From Okibacterium sp. HSC-33S16 (GTDB lineage: Bacteria; Actinomycetota; Actinomycetes; Actinomycetales; Microbacteriaceae): a DNA stretch of 64,000 bases. Below, one piece after another: positions 16,622 to 26,738 of the stretch. A program made the translations under genes and the position numbers. A model generated the notes under the pieces. That model was not told the DNA's origin, searched no databases, and saw nothing but the letters and a program-made list of their open reading frames with translations. How positions within the stretch are numbered: position 1 is the first letter of the stretch; each line of letters begins with the position of its first letter. The stretch covers positions 868,001-932,000 of the forward strand of contig NZ_JALJZZ010000001.1 in NCBI RefSeq assembly GCF_024171565.1, in the 5' to 3' direction.

Positions 16622-18703
16622 GTGAGTTCTGACTATTCCGCCCGCCATCTTTCCGTGCTCGAGGGCCTCGAGGCGGTACGCAAGCGCCCCGGAATGTATA
16701 TCGGGTCGACGGACTCCCGGGGACTCATGCACTGCCTGTGGGAGATCATCGACAACTCGGTCGACGAAGCCCTCGGCGGACACGGCGACCACATCGACGT
16801 CGTGCTTCACTCCGACGGCAGCGTCGAAGTCCGCGACCGCGCCCGTGGCATCCCCGTCGACATTGAACCGAAGACGGGGCTCAGCGGCGTTGAGGTCGTC
16901 TTCACGAAGCTGCACGCCGGCGGTAAGTTCGGGTCGGGTTCATACGCGGCCTCCGGTGGGCTGCACGGCGTCGGTGCGTCCGTCGTAAACGCCCTCAGCG
17001 AGCGCCTTGATGTCGAGGTGGACCGCGACGGCAAAACCTGGGCCATGTCCTTCCACCGCGGTGAGCCGGGCATCTTCGATGACAAGGGCAAAGAGCCCAG
17101 TCCGGATGCCACATTCACTCCATTCGAATTCGGTAGCGAACTGCGCGTCGTCGGCAAGGTGAAGAAAGGTGTCACCGGCTCTCGTGTGCGCTACTGGGCG
17201 GATCGACAGATCTTCACCAAGGGCGCCGAGTTCCAGATGGAGGACCTCGTGGGTCGGGCCCGGCAGACAGCGTTCCTCATCCCGGGTCTGGCACTCACAA
17301 TCGATGACCGCCGGTCGCCGGAGGGCACCTCCCACCTCTTCCAGTACGAGGGCGGAATCTCCGAGTTTGTTGAACACCTCGCCACTGACACCCCGGTGAC
17401 CGACGTGTGGCGGCTCCAGGGGTCCGGAACATTCACGGAGACGGTTCCTGTTCTCAACGACCACGGTGCGATGGTGCCAACCGAGCTCGAGCGCACCTGC
17501 GAGGTCGACATCGCCCTGCGCTGGGGCACCGGTTACGACACCGTCTCGAAGAGCTTCGTGAACATCATTGCGACGCCGAAGGGCGGTTCGCACCAACTCG
17601 GTTTCGACCAGGGCCTGCTCAAGGTCCTGCGCCAGCAGGTCGAAGCCAACGCGCGCCGGCTCAAGGTCGGCAACGACAAGCTCGAGAAAGACGACATTCT
17701 CGCTGGCCTCACCGCCGTGCTGACCGTTCGCCTGCCCGAGCCGCAGTTCGAAGGGCAGACCAAAGAGGTGCTTGGCACGCCCGCGGCCCGCAACATCGTG
17801 TCTGCCGTCGTCACGAAGGCGCTGAAAGAGCGCTTCGCCTCGTCGAAGCGTGACGACAAGGCGCAGACGGCCCTCGTGCTCGACAAGATCGTCTCCGAGA
17901 TGAAGTCGCGCATTTCCGCGCGCGCACACAAGGAGACCCAGCGGCGAAAGAACGCTCTGGAGAGTTCAACCCTCCCGGCAAAGCTCGTCGACTGCCGCTC
18001 CAACGACGTCGCAAACAGCGAACTGCTCATTGTGGAGGGCGACTCCGCACTGGGCACCGCGAAGAATGCACGCGACAGCGAGTACCAGGCCCTTCTCCCG
18101 ATTCGTGGGAAGATTTTGAACGTCCAGAAGGCATCCGTTTCAGACATGTTGTCCAATAGCGAGTGTGCATCAATCATTCAGGTGATCGGTGCCGGCTCCG
18201 GACGAAGCTTCGATCTGAGCGCGGCCCGATACGGCAAGGTCATTATTATGAGCGACGCGGATGTCGATGGCGCGCACATTCGCACGCTTCTGTTGACGCT
18301 GTTCTTCCGGTACATGCGACCGATGATCGCGGAGGGGCGGGTCTTCGCCGCCGTTCCGCCGCTCCACCGGGTGATCGTGATCAATCCTGGGTCCAAACCC
18401 AACGACACGATTTACACCTACTCGGAGCAGGAACTGCACGCGGTGCTTGCCGACCTGAAGAAGAGGAACAAGCGGTACATGGAGCCGATCCAGCGGTACA
18501 AGGGCCTGGGTGAAATGGATGCCGACCAGCTGGCGACCACCACCATGGACCGGCGCCACCGCACACTGCGTCGAGTGCAGGTGCCCGATGCCGAGCAAGC
18601 TGCGCACGTGTTCGAGCTGCTCATGGGCAACGATGTTGCGCCGCGCAAGGAATTCATCATCGACAGTTCCGACCGGCTCAACCGGGATCGGATCGACGCG
18701 TAG
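16622..18703 (+). CDS. parE: DNA topoisomerase IV subunit B (GyrB/ParE family)
   Basis: This 693-residue ATPase subunit of a type IIA topoisomerase should separate linked daughter chromosomes together with the parC product downstream. The GHKL ATPase contains EIIDNSVDEALGG (Asn and Glu for Mg-ATP), RDRARGIPVDI and the lid GLHGVGASVVNALS. The transducer lies at about 230-400. The Toprim domain has VEGDSALGTAKNARD and IIMSDADVDGAHIRTLLL (the DxD metal site). The C-terminus has RYKGLGEMDADQL. I call it ParE rather than GyrB because of its pairing with a GyrA-type subunit here and the sigA neighbourhood known in actinobacteria; gyrB is expected elsewhere beside dnaA/recF. Confidence 0.9.
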   Translation: MSSDYSARHLSVLEGLEAVRKRPGMYIGSTDSRGLMHCLWEIIDNSVDEALGGHGDHIDVVLHSDGSVEVRDRARGIPVDIEPKTGLSGVEVVFTKLHAGGKFGSGSYAASGGLHGVGASVVNALSERLDVEVDRDGKTWAMSFHRGEPGIFDDKGKEPSPDATFTPFEFGSELRVVGKVKKGVTGSRVRYWADRQIFTKGAEFQMEDLVGRARQTAFLIPGLALTIDDRRSPEGTSHLFQYEGGISEFVEHLATDTPVTDVWRLQGSGTFTETVPVLNDHGAMVPTELERTCEVDIALRWGTGYDTVSKSFVNIIATPKGGSHQLGFDQGLLKVLRQQVEANARRLKVGNDKLEKDDILAGLTAVLTVRLPEPQFEGQTKEVLGTPAARNIVSAVVTKALKERFASSKRDDKAQTALVLDKIVSEMKSRISARAHKETQRRKNALESSTLPAKLVDCRSNDVANSELLIVEGDSALGTAKNARDSEYQALLPIRGKILNVQKASVSDMLSNSECASIIQVIGAGSGRSFDLSAARYGKVIIMSDADVDGAHIRTLLLTLFFRYMRPMIAEGRVFAAVPPLHRVIVINPGSKPNDTIYTYSEQELHAVLADLKKRNKRYMEPIQRYKGLGEMDADQLATTTMDRRHRTLRRVQVPDAEQAAHVFELLMGNDVAPRKEFIIDSSDRLNRDRIDA

Positions 18704-18716
18704 TAGTCGTGGCAGT

Positions 18717-18748
18717 CGAAAGGCGGCGGAGAAATCCGCCGCCTTTCG
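18717..18748. terminator. Bidirectional terminator between convergent parE and parC
   Basis: A perfect 14-bp stem CGAAAGGCGGCGGA/TCCGCCGCCTTTCG with a GAAA tetraloop fills most of the 63-bp gap between the two stop codons. The symmetrical A/T edges suit termination in both directions. Confidence 0.85.
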
Positions 18749-18766
18749 TGCTACTGCCTGCGTGAA

Positions 18767-21244
18767 CTACACCCAGATTTCTCGACCGAAGTAGCCGATG
18801 ACGCTGTCGATGGCGGTTCCGGAGGCATCACGCTTCGCGGGGATCTCAGGAAGGGTGCGTGCGGAGCCGTCGGGCCCGATGGCCATGGCGGGGGAGGCAC
18901 CAACCCAGGCGAGGGCGAGCATGTCTTCGCCCTTGAGGAACGTATGGGTTCGAACTCCGCCGGTGGCGCGACCCTTGGCGGGGTATTCCGAGAAGGGAGA
19001 GACCTTGACCCGACCGGGGTCCGTTCCGGGGATGGTCGCCGAGCTGACCGACACTGTTGCGACCGAGATTTCCTCGCTGGGATCGACGGCACCAAAGAAG
19101 ATGACGTGGCTGTCACCGGAGAGGTTCATGCCAGCCATGCCGCCAGCCGGCCGTCCCTGCGGGCGAACCGCAGACGCAGGGAAGTGCAGCAGCTGCGCCC
19201 CTGAGCTCACGAAGACGAGTTCGGCGGACTCGGGCGCCTGCACAGCACCGACCACCTCGTCCTTGGGCTTGAGGCCGATCACTTCGAAGTCAGGCTTGTT
19301 GGGCCAGTCGCCCGGGCTGACACGTTTGACGATGCCCTGCCGTGTGCCGAGCGCGATGGGGTCCGAGCTCTCGAGTGACACCAGCGCAAGCACGCGCTCG
19401 GCCTTGTTGGGTAGCGCAAGGTAGTCGGCGATCTTGACGCCGGCGCCCATTTGCAGCGAGTTGGTAGGAACAACGGGCAGGTCGACGGGGCTGAAGCGCA
19501 CAAGGCGCCCGAGTGACGTCACGGCACCGATTTCTGCGCGCGAGGTCGTGTCGAGCGTCGACAGGATGGCGTCGTGTTTGGTGCGGCGACGAACCCGACC
19601 GTTTGGCGGGCTCTCGTCGCCGTCGGCGCGTTCCGTTGTGTCCATTCGCAGGGCACGCCCGGTCGCCGACAGGTACACCCGGCACGGAGTGTCAGCGACC
19701 TCGAGCTGTGCGGACTGGCGCTTCGCTGATGCGGTGGCGATGCTCGGTCGGGCTTCGGTGAGGAGCGTGCGCCGCGGAGTACCGAATCGCTCCGCAACGT
19801 CGGCAAGTTCCAGGGAGACCTGCTTGCGAATGAGAGCTTCGCTGGCCAGCAAGGCTTCAAGTTCGGCGATCTCGGCCTTGAGCTTGTCGCGCTCGGTCTC
19901 CAGCTCGATCCGCGAGAATCGGGTCAGTCGACGCAGTCGCAACTCGAGGATGTACTCGGCCTGCAGCTGCGACAGGTCGAAGACCTCGATCAGCCGGGTC
20001 CGAGCCTGGTCGGTGTCGTTGCTCGCGCGGATGACCTGGATGACCTCGTCGATGTCGACGATGGCGATGAGCATCCCCTCAACCAGGTGCAGCCGCTCGC
20101 GCCGCCGTGCGAGGCGATAAGTGGAACGGCGGGTGACGACCTCAATGCGGTGGTCGACGTAGACCTGCAGCAGTTCCCGCAGACCAAGAGTCTGCGGCCC
20201 ACCGTCGACGAGCGCGACGTTGTTGATGCTGAATCCGTCTTCGAGCGGGGTGTAGCGGTACAACTGCTCGAGGACGGCTTCGGGGCTGAACCCGGTTTTG
20301 ATGCCGACAACGAGGCGCAGTCCGTGTGTGCGGTCCGTGAGATCCGTGACATCCGAAATGCCACTCAATTTTTTGTTGGTGACTCCGTCCTTGATCTTCT
20401 CGATGACCCGTTCCGGACCGACGAGGTAGGGCAGTTCGGTGAAAATAAGTCCGGTCTTGCGCGCGGAGAGGCTCTCGACCGAGACCTTGGCGCGTGTCTT
20501 GAAGCTGCCGCGGCCGGTCGCGTAAGCGTCCTTGATTCCGGCCAGCCCAACGATGGTGCCGCCGGTGGGGAGATCAGGACCCGGGACGAACTCCATCAGG
20601 TCGTCGAGAGTGGCGTCGGGATTCGACAGCAGGTGCCTCGCGGCGCCGATGACTTCGACGAGGTTGTGCGGCACCATGTTGGTGGCCATGCCGACGGCGA
20701 TTCCGCTGGCACCGTTGACCAGAAGGTTGGGGAAAGCGGCCGGGAGAACCTCGGGCTGGGTCAGCTGGTTGTCGTAGTTGGGAATGAAATTGACGACGTC
20801 CTCGTCGAGCCCGTCGGTCATGGCGAGGGCAGCCGCGTCGAGGCGCGCCTCGGTGTACCGCGCGGCAGCCGGGCCGTCGTCGAGCGACCCGAAGTTGCCG
20901 TGCCCGTCGATGAGGGGGACGCGCATGGTGAATGGCTGTGCAAGGCGCACGAGAGCGTCGTAGATAGCACTGTCACCGTGCGGGTGAAGCTTGCCCATCA
21001 CTTCACCGGTGACACGAGCGCTCTTAACGTGCCCACGCTCGGGACGGAGACCCATTTCCGTCATCATGTAGAGGATCCGCCGCTGGACCGGCTTGAGGCC
21101 GTCCCGTGCGTCGGGGAGGGCCCGTGAATAGATCACCGAGTAGGCATACTCGAGGAACGAGCCCTGCATTTCGGTGGAGACGTCGACGTCCTGGATACGC
21201 TCGGTGAAGGGTTCGGGAGTTGCTGCAGTTTTCTTCGGGGTCAT
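18767..21244 (-). CDS. parC: DNA topoisomerase IV subunit A (GyrA/ParC family)
   Basis: This 825-residue subunit cuts and rejoins DNA. The winged-helix domain carries [21 protein letters not shown] and the catalytic tyrosine in [28 protein letters not shown] is the region where quinolone-resistance changes occur. The tower and coiled coil (about 380-500) end in [17 protein letters not shown]. The C-terminal beta-pinwheel begins near 510; it lacks the clear GyrA-box QRRGGKG, which fits ParC rather than GyrA. The ATG chosen gives [12 protein letters not shown] with CGAGAAA nearby; an upstream ATG adds 20 residues without a ribosome site. Confidence 0.9.
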   Translation of the reverse strand: MTPKKTAATPEPFTERIQDVDVSTEMQGSFLEYAYSVIYSRALPDARDGLKPVQRRILYMMTEMGLRPERGHVKSARVTGEVMGKLHPHGDSAIYDALVRLAQPFTMRVPLIDGHGNFGSLDDGPAAARYTEARLDAAALAMTDGLDEDVVNFIPNYDNQLTQPEVLPAAFPNLLVNGASGIAVGMATNMVPHNLVEVIGAARHLLSNPDATLDDLMEFVPGPDLPTGGTIVGLAGIKDAYATGRGSFKTRAKVSVESLSARKTGLIFTELPYLVGPERVIEKIKDGVTNKKLSGISDVTDLTDRTHGLRLVVGIKTGFSPEAVLEQLYRYTPLEDGFSINNVALVDGGPQTLGLRELLQVYVDHRIEVVTRRSTYRLARRRERLHLVEGMLIAIVDIDEVIQVIRASNDTDQARTRLIEVFDLSQLQAEYILELRLRRLTRFSRIELETERDKLKAEIAELEALLASEALIRKQVSLELADVAERFGTPRRTLLTEARPSIATASAKRQSAQLEVADTPCRVYLSATGRALRMDTTERADGDESPPNGRVRRRTKHDAILSTLDTTSRAEIGAVTSLGRLVRFSPVDLPVVPTNSLQMGAGVKIADYLALPNKAERVLALVSLESSDPIALGTRQGIVKRVSPGDWPNKPDFEVIGLKPKDEVVGAVQAPESAELVFVSSGAQLLHFPASAVRPQGRPAGGMAGMNLSGDSHVIFFGAVDPSEEISVATVSVSSATIPGTDPGRVKVSPFSEYPAKGRATGGVRTHTFLKGEDMLALAWVGASPAMAIGPDGSARTLPEIPAKRDASGTAIDSVIGYFGREIWV

Positions 21245-21331
21245 TCGGCGTTTCTCGGGCAGGGAAGGGGAAATGGCGGATGCCGTTCGGGCAATCGGTC
21301 GCATCGGCGACTGTGTGCCAGACTTGGCCCG

Positions 21332-22471
21332 ATGGCCACAATGCTACCCACCGACAAAGCAGGCGCCCGGAGCCTTGCCGACGTTCTGCCGAATTCGGTC
21401 GCTGCGCTCCAGGGAAAAAGCAACGATTTGTCGCTTCCTTCGGTGGAATCTGTCGTCGTTGTTGTTGTCGATGGCTTAGGCCGCGCTCAGCTGCAGGCTC
21501 GGGCCGGACATGCGCGCTTTCTGACGGCCACGAAGAGCGACGCACTAGTCAGCGTTTTTCCATCAACGACCGCAGCCGCGCTGGCCAGTTTTGCAACCGG
21601 AACGTTGCCCGGCCGGCACGGCCTCGTCAGCTACCGCGCCCTCGATGCCGACAACGATCGGGTCGTTAACCAGCTCAGCGGCTGGGACGAGCTCATGGTT
21701 CCGGAGACCTGGCAGCGCGAACGTACGGTGTTCGAGACGGCCGGTGATGAGGGAGTCCTCTCGTTCGCCATTGGGCAAGCAAAGTACGCAACCTCAGGCT
21801 TCACCCGAGCCATCCTTCGGGGTGCCCGCTACGTCTCGGCGAACAGCCTCTCAGAGCGCCGAGCAGCGGCGGTCAAGATTGCACGGGAATACCCGGGCTC
21901 GCTGACGTATCTCTACATTCCCGAACTCGATAAGGCGTCGCACCAGTACGGTTGGGAATCCGATCAGTGGCTATCGGCACTCGAGGCTGTCGACGCCGAG
22001 GTCCAGCGGCTGAGTACCGAGCTGCCGCCTCGCACGGGCCTCCTGGTGACCGCCGATCATGGCTCGGTGGATGTGCCTGCGTCGAGTCAGATCCTGTTCG
22101 ATACGGTGCCCGAACTGGTCGACGGGGTTCGCCACGTCGGTGGGGAGCCGCGATCCCTGCAGTTGTACCTCGAGCCTGGGGCCACCGCGGAAGACCGAAG
22201 CGCCTTGGCTCGCGTCTGGGAGGAAAGCGAAGGTGAACGTGCCTGGGTCTCGACACGCGAGCAACTGGTCGAATCAGGCCTGTATGGCGACGTGGCCAGC
22301 GAGGTTCTACCCCGCATTGGCGATGTGGTTATTGCCGCGCGCAAGCGAGTGGTGTACTACGATTCCCGTCCGGCCGACCAATCCGCTCGTCGGATGATCG
22401 GCCAGCACGGTTCGGTGACGCACGACGAACGTTCCATACCGCTGATCCGCCTCGGCGCCTTCCGGCGCTGA
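21332..22471 (+). CDS. Alkaline phosphatase-superfamily phosphodiesterase/nucleotide pyrophosphatase-like protein
   Basis: This 379-residue protein has the metal site of the nucleotide pyrophosphatase/phosphodiesterase branch. [10 protein letters not shown] provides the first Asp. [15 protein letters not shown] provides the nucleophilic Thr. [14 protein letters not shown] gives the Asp/His pair, and VTADHGSVD the final Asp-His. There is no signal peptide or membrane segment, so it is probably cytoplasmic. The natural substrate is unknown. It is divergent from parC, 87 bp apart. The start is uncertain between two ATGs 9 bp apart, neither with a ribosome site. Confidence 0.85.
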   Translation: MATMLPTDKAGARSLADVLPNSVAALQGKSNDLSLPSVESVVVVVVDGLGRAQLQARAGHARFLTATKSDALVSVFPSTTAAALASFATGTLPGRHGLVSYRALDADNDRVVNQLSGWDELMVPETWQRERTVFETAGDEGVLSFAIGQAKYATSGFTRAILRGARYVSANSLSERRAAAVKIAREYPGSLTYLYIPELDKASHQYGWESDQWLSALEAVDAEVQRLSTELPPRTGLLVTADHGSVDVPASSQILFDTVPELVDGVRHVGGEPRSLQLYLEPGATAEDRSALARVWEESEGERAWVSTREQLVESGLYGDVASEVLPRIGDVVIAARKRVVYYDSRPADQSARRMIGQHGSVTHDERSIPLIRLGAFRR

Positions 22472-22549
22472 GGCTGAGGCTGACGCTGCGGAGTTATTCG
22501 CCTAGCGTCGGCTTTCGTAACGAGTCGGTCCCCTTTGCCCTGGTCTCTG

Positions 22550-22555
22550 TAGGTT
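22550..22555 (+). promoter_or_regulatory. -10 element TAGGTT, likely leaderless promoter
   Basis: TAGGTT-N6-ATG. It supports the ATG used for the following gene over a GTG six bases earlier. Confidence 0.5.
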
Positions 22556-22561
22556 GTGGGC

Positions 22562-23251
22562 ATGTACATCTCCGATCGCGACCCAGACGACTTTCTTCCA
22601 CCCCAGACGATCGACGACGTGGCCAAACTTTTCAGCCTTCCAGTGATGTCTCTCATTCCTCAACTCTCTGTGGAGGAGCAGCCGATTCCCTCAACCACCG
22701 GGTCCTCCTCAAACGGCGGCGCGATGACCTTGGATAGCGTGGCACTCTCTTACACGCTCTGGCGAAATCCTTCTGATCGCAAAGACCCTGCGAACCTCGC
22801 CGACCTTGCCGATTCGGTGCGCGACGCGATCGACGCCGACCCTGTCAGGCCGCTACCCGAATGGATGCTGAAGCAGCGTGAGGTGATGCGATATCCGATG
22901 TTGTGGGAGGCCGTCATGACGACTCGTGCGTCAGAGGAGGGCTGGCAGACGCCCGAGTCCACACTCGTCGGGCATGTCAATCACATCCTGACGAACAGTT
23001 TCCGCGAGCTGCGCGTGGTTGGCGGCTTCCCAGGCGAGCTGCGTTCCCCGGCCGCCGAGCGCCACATCGAGGCTGTCACCGTTCCCATCGATGGCGCCGA
23101 CGTGGCTGGCATGCGCATTGACACTGACCCGCATGTATATGCTGTCGGCGCCGCGCTGAATGACCGAATACTCACAGCGGTCGTCGCGCGGGAGTATCTC
23201 CCTTACGTCTCTCTGGCGTTCACGACACGTGAAATGGCTTCCGAGTCTTGA
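22562..23251 (+). CDS. Unrecognised protein, 229 residues
   Basis: I do not recognise this protein. It has no signal peptide, no membrane segment and no cysteine. The N-terminal third is acidic and Ser/Pro-rich (YISDRDPDDFLPPQ; PSTTGSSSNGG). The rest looks folded: TLWRNPSDRKDPANLADL, a Trp-containing helix PEWMLKQREVMRYPMLWEAV, TPESTLVGHVNHILTNSFRE, and a C-terminal beta-rich part (VTVPIDGADVAGMRIDTDPHVYAVGAALNDRILTAVV split over about residues 175-215). Codon use is like that of its neighbours, and the leaderless promoter suggests a real expressed gene. It stands alone between the phosphodiesterase and sepH. Confidence 0.7.
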   Translation: MYISDRDPDDFLPPQTIDDVAKLFSLPVMSLIPQLSVEEQPIPSTTGSSSNGGAMTLDSVALSYTLWRNPSDRKDPANLADLADSVRDAIDADPVRPLPEWMLKQREVMRYPMLWEAVMTTRASEEGWQTPESTLVGHVNHILTNSFRELRVVGGFPGELRSPAAERHIEAVTVPIDGADVAGMRIDTDPHVYAVGAALNDRILTAVVAREYLPYVSLAFTTREMASES

Positions 23252-23537
23252 ACACGGCGTCGCGCTCAGACGGCGTTGAAGTGCGTCGATAGCTGAGACC
23301 TCAGCGGGAACCTTTAGCGCCACACAGACCGGCACGGGAACCTATTCGAGAAAGTCCGGCCCCACCTCGGCGATTGCATGCAAGTCGGATTTCAACTCTT
23401 CACGAGAACGCGACGGCGATCGTGCCCTCACCCGACTTACTGATCCCCCGACAGTTCACTGAAAGATGGCAGGCATCAAATGGCGATCATAGAACGTCGC
23501 CGCAAAGGTGAGAGGCACAGCTGAGCCGGCCCGCCGG
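23252..23537. other. Intergenic stretch of 286 bp with no supported gene
   Basis: No reading frame with a credible start and ribosome site is present. The only structure seen is AGCCGG-CCCG-CCGGCT at 23524-23539, overlapping the sepH stop codon, which could help terminate sepH. Confidence 0.5.
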
Positions 23538-24584
23538 CTAGTCTTCGTCGGTTCGCGCTCCGAAGACAATTTCGTCCCAGGACGGCATCGCTGTGCGACC
23601 GCGCTTGCTGCTTCCACGCGACGACGTCACGGGAACCTCAGCCGGAGGAGTCGGGGTGTCTTCCTTGTGTTCGGCTGCCGGTGTTTCCATGAGGCGGGGT
23701 ACCTGGGCGGTCTCCGCCTGCGCCTCATCGGTGTGTGCTGACTCTCGTTCCCCGCGGCGTTTCCGCAGCGCCTCGAGCAGGTCCGCCGTCTGGTTCGACT
23801 GTGACGACGATCCGGAGTCGTGCGCGCGGTTAATCGCGGCAGCGGCGGCGGCCTTCGAAGACGCCTGGGGGCGGCCGATGGCCGAAATGTCAATCGTCGG
23901 CGACAGGTCGAGGCTGTCGTCCGAGCTGTCGCGGAAGTTGAATGCTCCACTGTCGAATCGGCTGTCATCGGGACGAGAGTCGTCACGCTCGACGGCGCGG
24001 AGCCGTGGAATCAGGCCGTGCTGAGGGAGCTCGCCCTGTTTCGAGAGCGTCACCGCTTCGCTGTTCATTGGAGCGAGCGCCTGCTTCTTGGGCTCGAAGC
24101 TCCAGCGCGCATCGTGCTCGATGTCATTGGACGTGAAGGAGAGCTTGACGACCCAGCCGCCGGTTGATTCCTTCCAGCTGGTCCAGCGTTCCTCAGAGGC
24201 GCCGAGCGATTCCAGACGCGCCCGAATGGCCGAACCAAAGGTGTCGTCGTCATCGTCGCGCGTGGGGTCGACCGTCGTGAGGACGTGAACGCTCAGCGCC
24301 GCCCCCACGATGTGCTCACGTTCGGCGAGCACAGGACCTTCGAAGCGCTGCACATACTCAAGGTCAGCACCGGTGATGTCGGCGACTTCCTCGGCAGACA
24401 ATCCCGACCGGATGTTCGCCTGCACATCGCGCGGGCTCGGCTTGGGACCCTGCGTGGGCTCCTTGCGGCTCCGACGCACATGGGACTGCAGAACCTCGTC
24501 GATAACGAGACGAAAACGCTCGCCGCTTTCGGTCGCGGCAATGAGTGCGCCGTCCTCGACGCCAATGACTTTCAAATCGTGCAT
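23538..24584 (-). CDS. sepH: Septation protein SepH
   Basis: This 348-residue protein matches SepH, the actinobacterial division protein that binds FtsZ and promotes its assembly. The conserved N-terminal DUF3071 domain includes MHDLKVIGVEDGALI and a helix-turn-helix-like part (SPRDVQANIRSGLSAEEVADITG, about 60-85). The C-terminal half is long, acidic and low-complexity. It ends in a short conserved basic motif SSKRGRTAMPSWDEIVFGA, typical of the family's FtsZ-binding tail. The ATG chosen matches the family and has GAGAGG at 9 nt; an upstream start adds 12 residues. It is divergent from the DUF4193 gene. Confidence 0.9.
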   Translation of the reverse strand: MHDLKVIGVEDGALIAATESGERFRLVIDEVLQSHVRRSRKEPTQGPKPSPRDVQANIRSGLSAEEVADITGADLEYVQRFEGPVLAEREHIVGAALSVHVLTTVDPTRDDDDDTFGSAIRARLESLGASEERWTSWKESTGGWVVKLSFTSNDIEHDARWSFEPKKQALAPMNSEAVTLSKQGELPQHGLIPRLRAVERDDSRPDDSRFDSGAFNFRDSSDDSLDLSPTIDISAIGRPQASSKAAAAAAINRAHDSGSSSQSNQTADLLEALRKRRGERESAHTDEAQAETAQVPRLMETPAAEHKEDTPTPPAEVPVTSSRGSSKRGRTAMPSWDEIVFGARTDED

Positions 24585-24785
24585 GATCAACTGCCTCTCA
24601 GGCTGTGATTTGTTATCCAAATGGTGTCACGTGCCGCGGCATTTCCGTGGGAATAACGCGGGCGTGCCGCAGGTTCCACACCGTGTCGCATCTTGAAGCG
24701 ATAACCCGGTTTGCTATTCGATCGAGATTGATGCAAACTGTGGCCGCCGAAAGCGATCGGAAGACAACACAAGAAGTGGATAGAC

Positions 24786-25079
24786 ATGGCAACGGATTAC
24801 GACGCCCCCAGGAAGACCGACGACGATTCAGAGTCGATTGAGGCCCTCAAGGAGCGCGTGCCAGACAAACTGTCTGGATCTGTCGGCGACGAAGACGCCG
24901 ACAACCCCGGCGGTTTTGACCTGCCGGGTGCCGACCTTTCGGACCTCGATCTTGACGTCGTCGTTCTGCCTCCGCAGGCCGACGAGTTCACCTGCGTTGA
25001 GTGCTTCCTCGTGAAGCACCGCTCACAGATCGATCACGAATCGAAGCTCGGACCGGTCTGCCTGGAGTGCGCAGCCTAA
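24786..25079 (+). CDS. DUF4193 domain-containing protein
   Basis: This 97-residue acidic protein belongs to the actinobacterial DUF4193 family. The N-terminal half is Asp/Glu-rich. The C-terminus has four cysteines in two pairs (CVEC at 70-73, CLEC at 92-95), a probable zinc ribbon. The function is not known. Its stop codon overlaps that of the convergent DUF3093 gene by 4 bp, so no room remains for a terminator. The divergent sepH start is 201 bp away. Confidence 0.88.
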   Translation: MATDYDAPRKTDDDSESIEALKERVPDKLSGSVGDEDADNPGGFDLPGADLSDLDLDVVVLPPQADEFTCVECFLVKHRSQIDHESKLGPVCLECAA

Positions 25080-25537
25080 TTCTCGACGGGAACATCTGGC
25101 CGTTGCGATCGCAAGATCGCAGCGGCCAGTTCTGTTGGATGACGTGTTGACAGGAGCCAGTACGGTGTTGGATCCGCAGGGTCAGCGATACCAACCTTGA
25201 CGACACCGCGGATGCCGCCACGAATGACCAAAAATGCGGTGACGTTCAATCGTTGGCCGCGTTCCAGAGCAGCCTCGTCACCGTCGAACGGGACAACGTC
25301 ACCGATCAGGGACACCGGAATTCGAGCCCGGCCGGCGGACAGCTCTCCGTCCTGAACGGCGAGGACAGGGGCGCCGTAGATGAACAACGCCACGCAACCC
25401 GCGTACAACACGATGCCGGTCAGCGCACCGGCGAGGACGGAAAGCGGAGCAAGCACAAGCAGGCTCGCAGGGATGACGAGCGCTGACGCTATCAGGATCC
25501 AGGTGGCTGGCCACAAACGTTCGCGATATTCGGCCAT
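25076..25537 (-). CDS. DUF3093 family membrane protein
   Basis: This 153-residue protein has the DUF3093 layout: a short YRERLWPATW N-terminus, two hydrophobic segments close together (about 10-30 and 33-55) forming a hairpin in the membrane, then a soluble beta-rich domain (ARIPVSLIGDVVPFDGDE; TAFLVIRGGIRGVVKVGI). It ends in DPTPYWLLSTRHPTELAAAI, the most conserved part of the family. No function is established. I chose the ATG giving MAEYRERLWP; another ATG lies 12 bp upstream. It is divergent from dut with a 38-bp gap. Confidence 0.88.
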   Translation of the reverse strand: MAEYRERLWPATWILIASALVIPASLLVLAPLSVLAGALTGIVLYAGCVALFIYGAPVLAVQDGELSAGRARIPVSLIGDVVPFDGDEAALERGQRLNVTAFLVIRGGIRGVVKVGIADPADPTPYWLLSTRHPTELAAAILRSQRPDVPVEN

Positions 25538-25563
25538 GTCTCTTCTCATCCAGACTTCTGCAC

Positions 25564-25569
25564 TACCCT
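25564..25569 (+). promoter_or_regulatory. -10 element TACCCT, likely leaderless promoter of dut
   Basis: TACCCT-N6-GTG in the short divergent gap between DUF3093 and dut. No Shine-Dalgarno is present. Confidence 0.45.
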
Positions 25570-25575
25570 CGACAC

Positions 25576-26034
25576 GTGACCGAAAGCGTAGACGTACTCA
25601 TTGTCGCCCCGGAACTGCCCGTGTATGCCCACCCAGGCGATGCGGGCGCTGATCTCAAGTCTACTGAAGACCTGACCTTGCAGCCCGGGCAGCGGGCCAT
25701 GGTCGGCACCGGCGTATCGATCGCACTTCCCGACGGGTTTGTCGCCTTCGTCGTTCCGCGCTCAGGCCTCGCGTCCAAGCACGGCATCACCATTGTGAAC
25801 TCGCCCGGCACCGTAGACGCCGGCTACAGGGGTGAGATCCGGGTGACGCTGCTCAACACGGACAGCACCGAGGCCTACTCAATCTCAGCGGGCGACAGGA
25901 TCGCCCAGATGATAGTTATGCCCGTCTCGAAAGCACGATTCGTGCCGGTCGAAACCCTTCCCGGGAGTCTTCGCGGCGCCAACGGATTCGGCTCGACCGG
26001 CTACGACACGATTCAGACAGGAGCTCAGGTATGA
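25576..26034 (+). CDS. dut: Deoxyuridine 5'-triphosphate nucleotidohydrolase (dUTPase)
   Basis: This 152-residue homotrimeric-type dUTPase hydrolyses dUTP to dUMP and pyrophosphate, keeping uracil out of DNA and feeding thymidylate synthesis. All five family motifs are present: AGADLKS (metal Asp), PRSGLASKHGI, GTVDAGYRGEI (catalytic Asp), RIAQMIV, and the C-terminal RGANGFGSTGYD that closes over the nucleotide. The gene starts the run dut-DUF3710-DUF3159, with ATGA overlap to the next gene. Confidence 0.96.
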   Translation: MTESVDVLIVAPELPVYAHPGDAGADLKSTEDLTLQPGQRAMVGTGVSIALPDGFVAFVVPRSGLASKHGITIVNSPGTVDAGYRGEIRVTLLNTDSTEAYSISAGDRIAQMIVMPVSKARFVPVETLPGSLRGANGFGSTGYDTIQTGAQV

Positions 26035-26738
26035 GTAAGAAGAAAAAGGACACCGCCGCTGAGGTTCAGGCTGACGCCACCGATGAGTCGGCCGCCGTGT
26101 CGCCAACCACGGGAGTGACGGATGTCGTCGCTACCGACGTTGAGGACGCAGACGTCCTCGACATTTCGAAGTCTGCCCCCGATGACCGCGCGACCGAGGG
26201 ACCGTTCGACGAGTCAGAAGCGAACCCGGTCCGTCCGTACATTGACCTCGGCGGAGTGAAGATCCTCCCGCGTGAAGGACTTAACCTCCGGCTTGAGGTG
26301 GAGGAGAGCACTAAACGCATCGTTGCCGTCGGGCTCGACTATGCCGGCTCGACACTCCAGATCCAGCCGTTCGCGGCACCGCGGAGCACCGGGCTGTGGC
26401 ACGAGACCCGTGAGCAGATCCAGGAGCAGATCGCTCGCCAGGGCGGAACCGTCACCGAGCGCGATGGCGTCTTCGGACCCGAGCTGCTCGCTGAAGTCCC
26501 CGTCGTATCCGGTTCAGACGGATCGGCTGGCACCCGCGTGGCGCGCTTCGTCGGTGTCGACGGTCCCCGGTGGTTCCTCCGCGGCGTGATTGCCGGAGAA
26601 GCTGCGACCAATGATGAGGCCGCCGCCCAGGTCGAAGACCTGTTCCGCAGCGTCGTTGTGGTGCGCGGTTCGGCGCCAATGCCCCCGCGTGACCTCATTC
26701 CCCTGGTGATGCCGCCAACCGCGGCTCCCACGGACTAA
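26031..26738 (+). CDS. DUF3710 domain-containing protein
   Basis: This 235-residue soluble actinobacterial protein has no assigned function. The first 60 residues are Lys-rich, then acidic and low-complexity. The DUF3710 domain begins at NPVRPYIDLGGVKILPREGL and contains LQIQPFAAPRSTGLWHETREQI and RFVGVDGPRWFLRGVIAG. It ends in the conserved MPPRDLIPLVMP. It is usually found next to dut, as here. The start overlaps the dut stop (ATGA, GGAG 7 nt upstream), and the stop shares one base with the next start (TAATG), indicating translational coupling of all three genes. Confidence 0.9.
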   Translation: MSKKKKDTAAEVQADATDESAAVSPTTGVTDVVATDVEDADVLDISKSAPDDRATEGPFDESEANPVRPYIDLGGVKILPREGLNLRLEVEESTKRIVAVGLDYAGSTLQIQPFAAPRSTGLWHETREQIQEQIARQGGTVTERDGVFGPELLAEVPVVSGSDGSAGTRVARFVGVDGPRWFLRGVIAGEAATNDEAAAQVEDLFRSVVVVRGSAPMPPRDLIPLVMPPTAAPTD

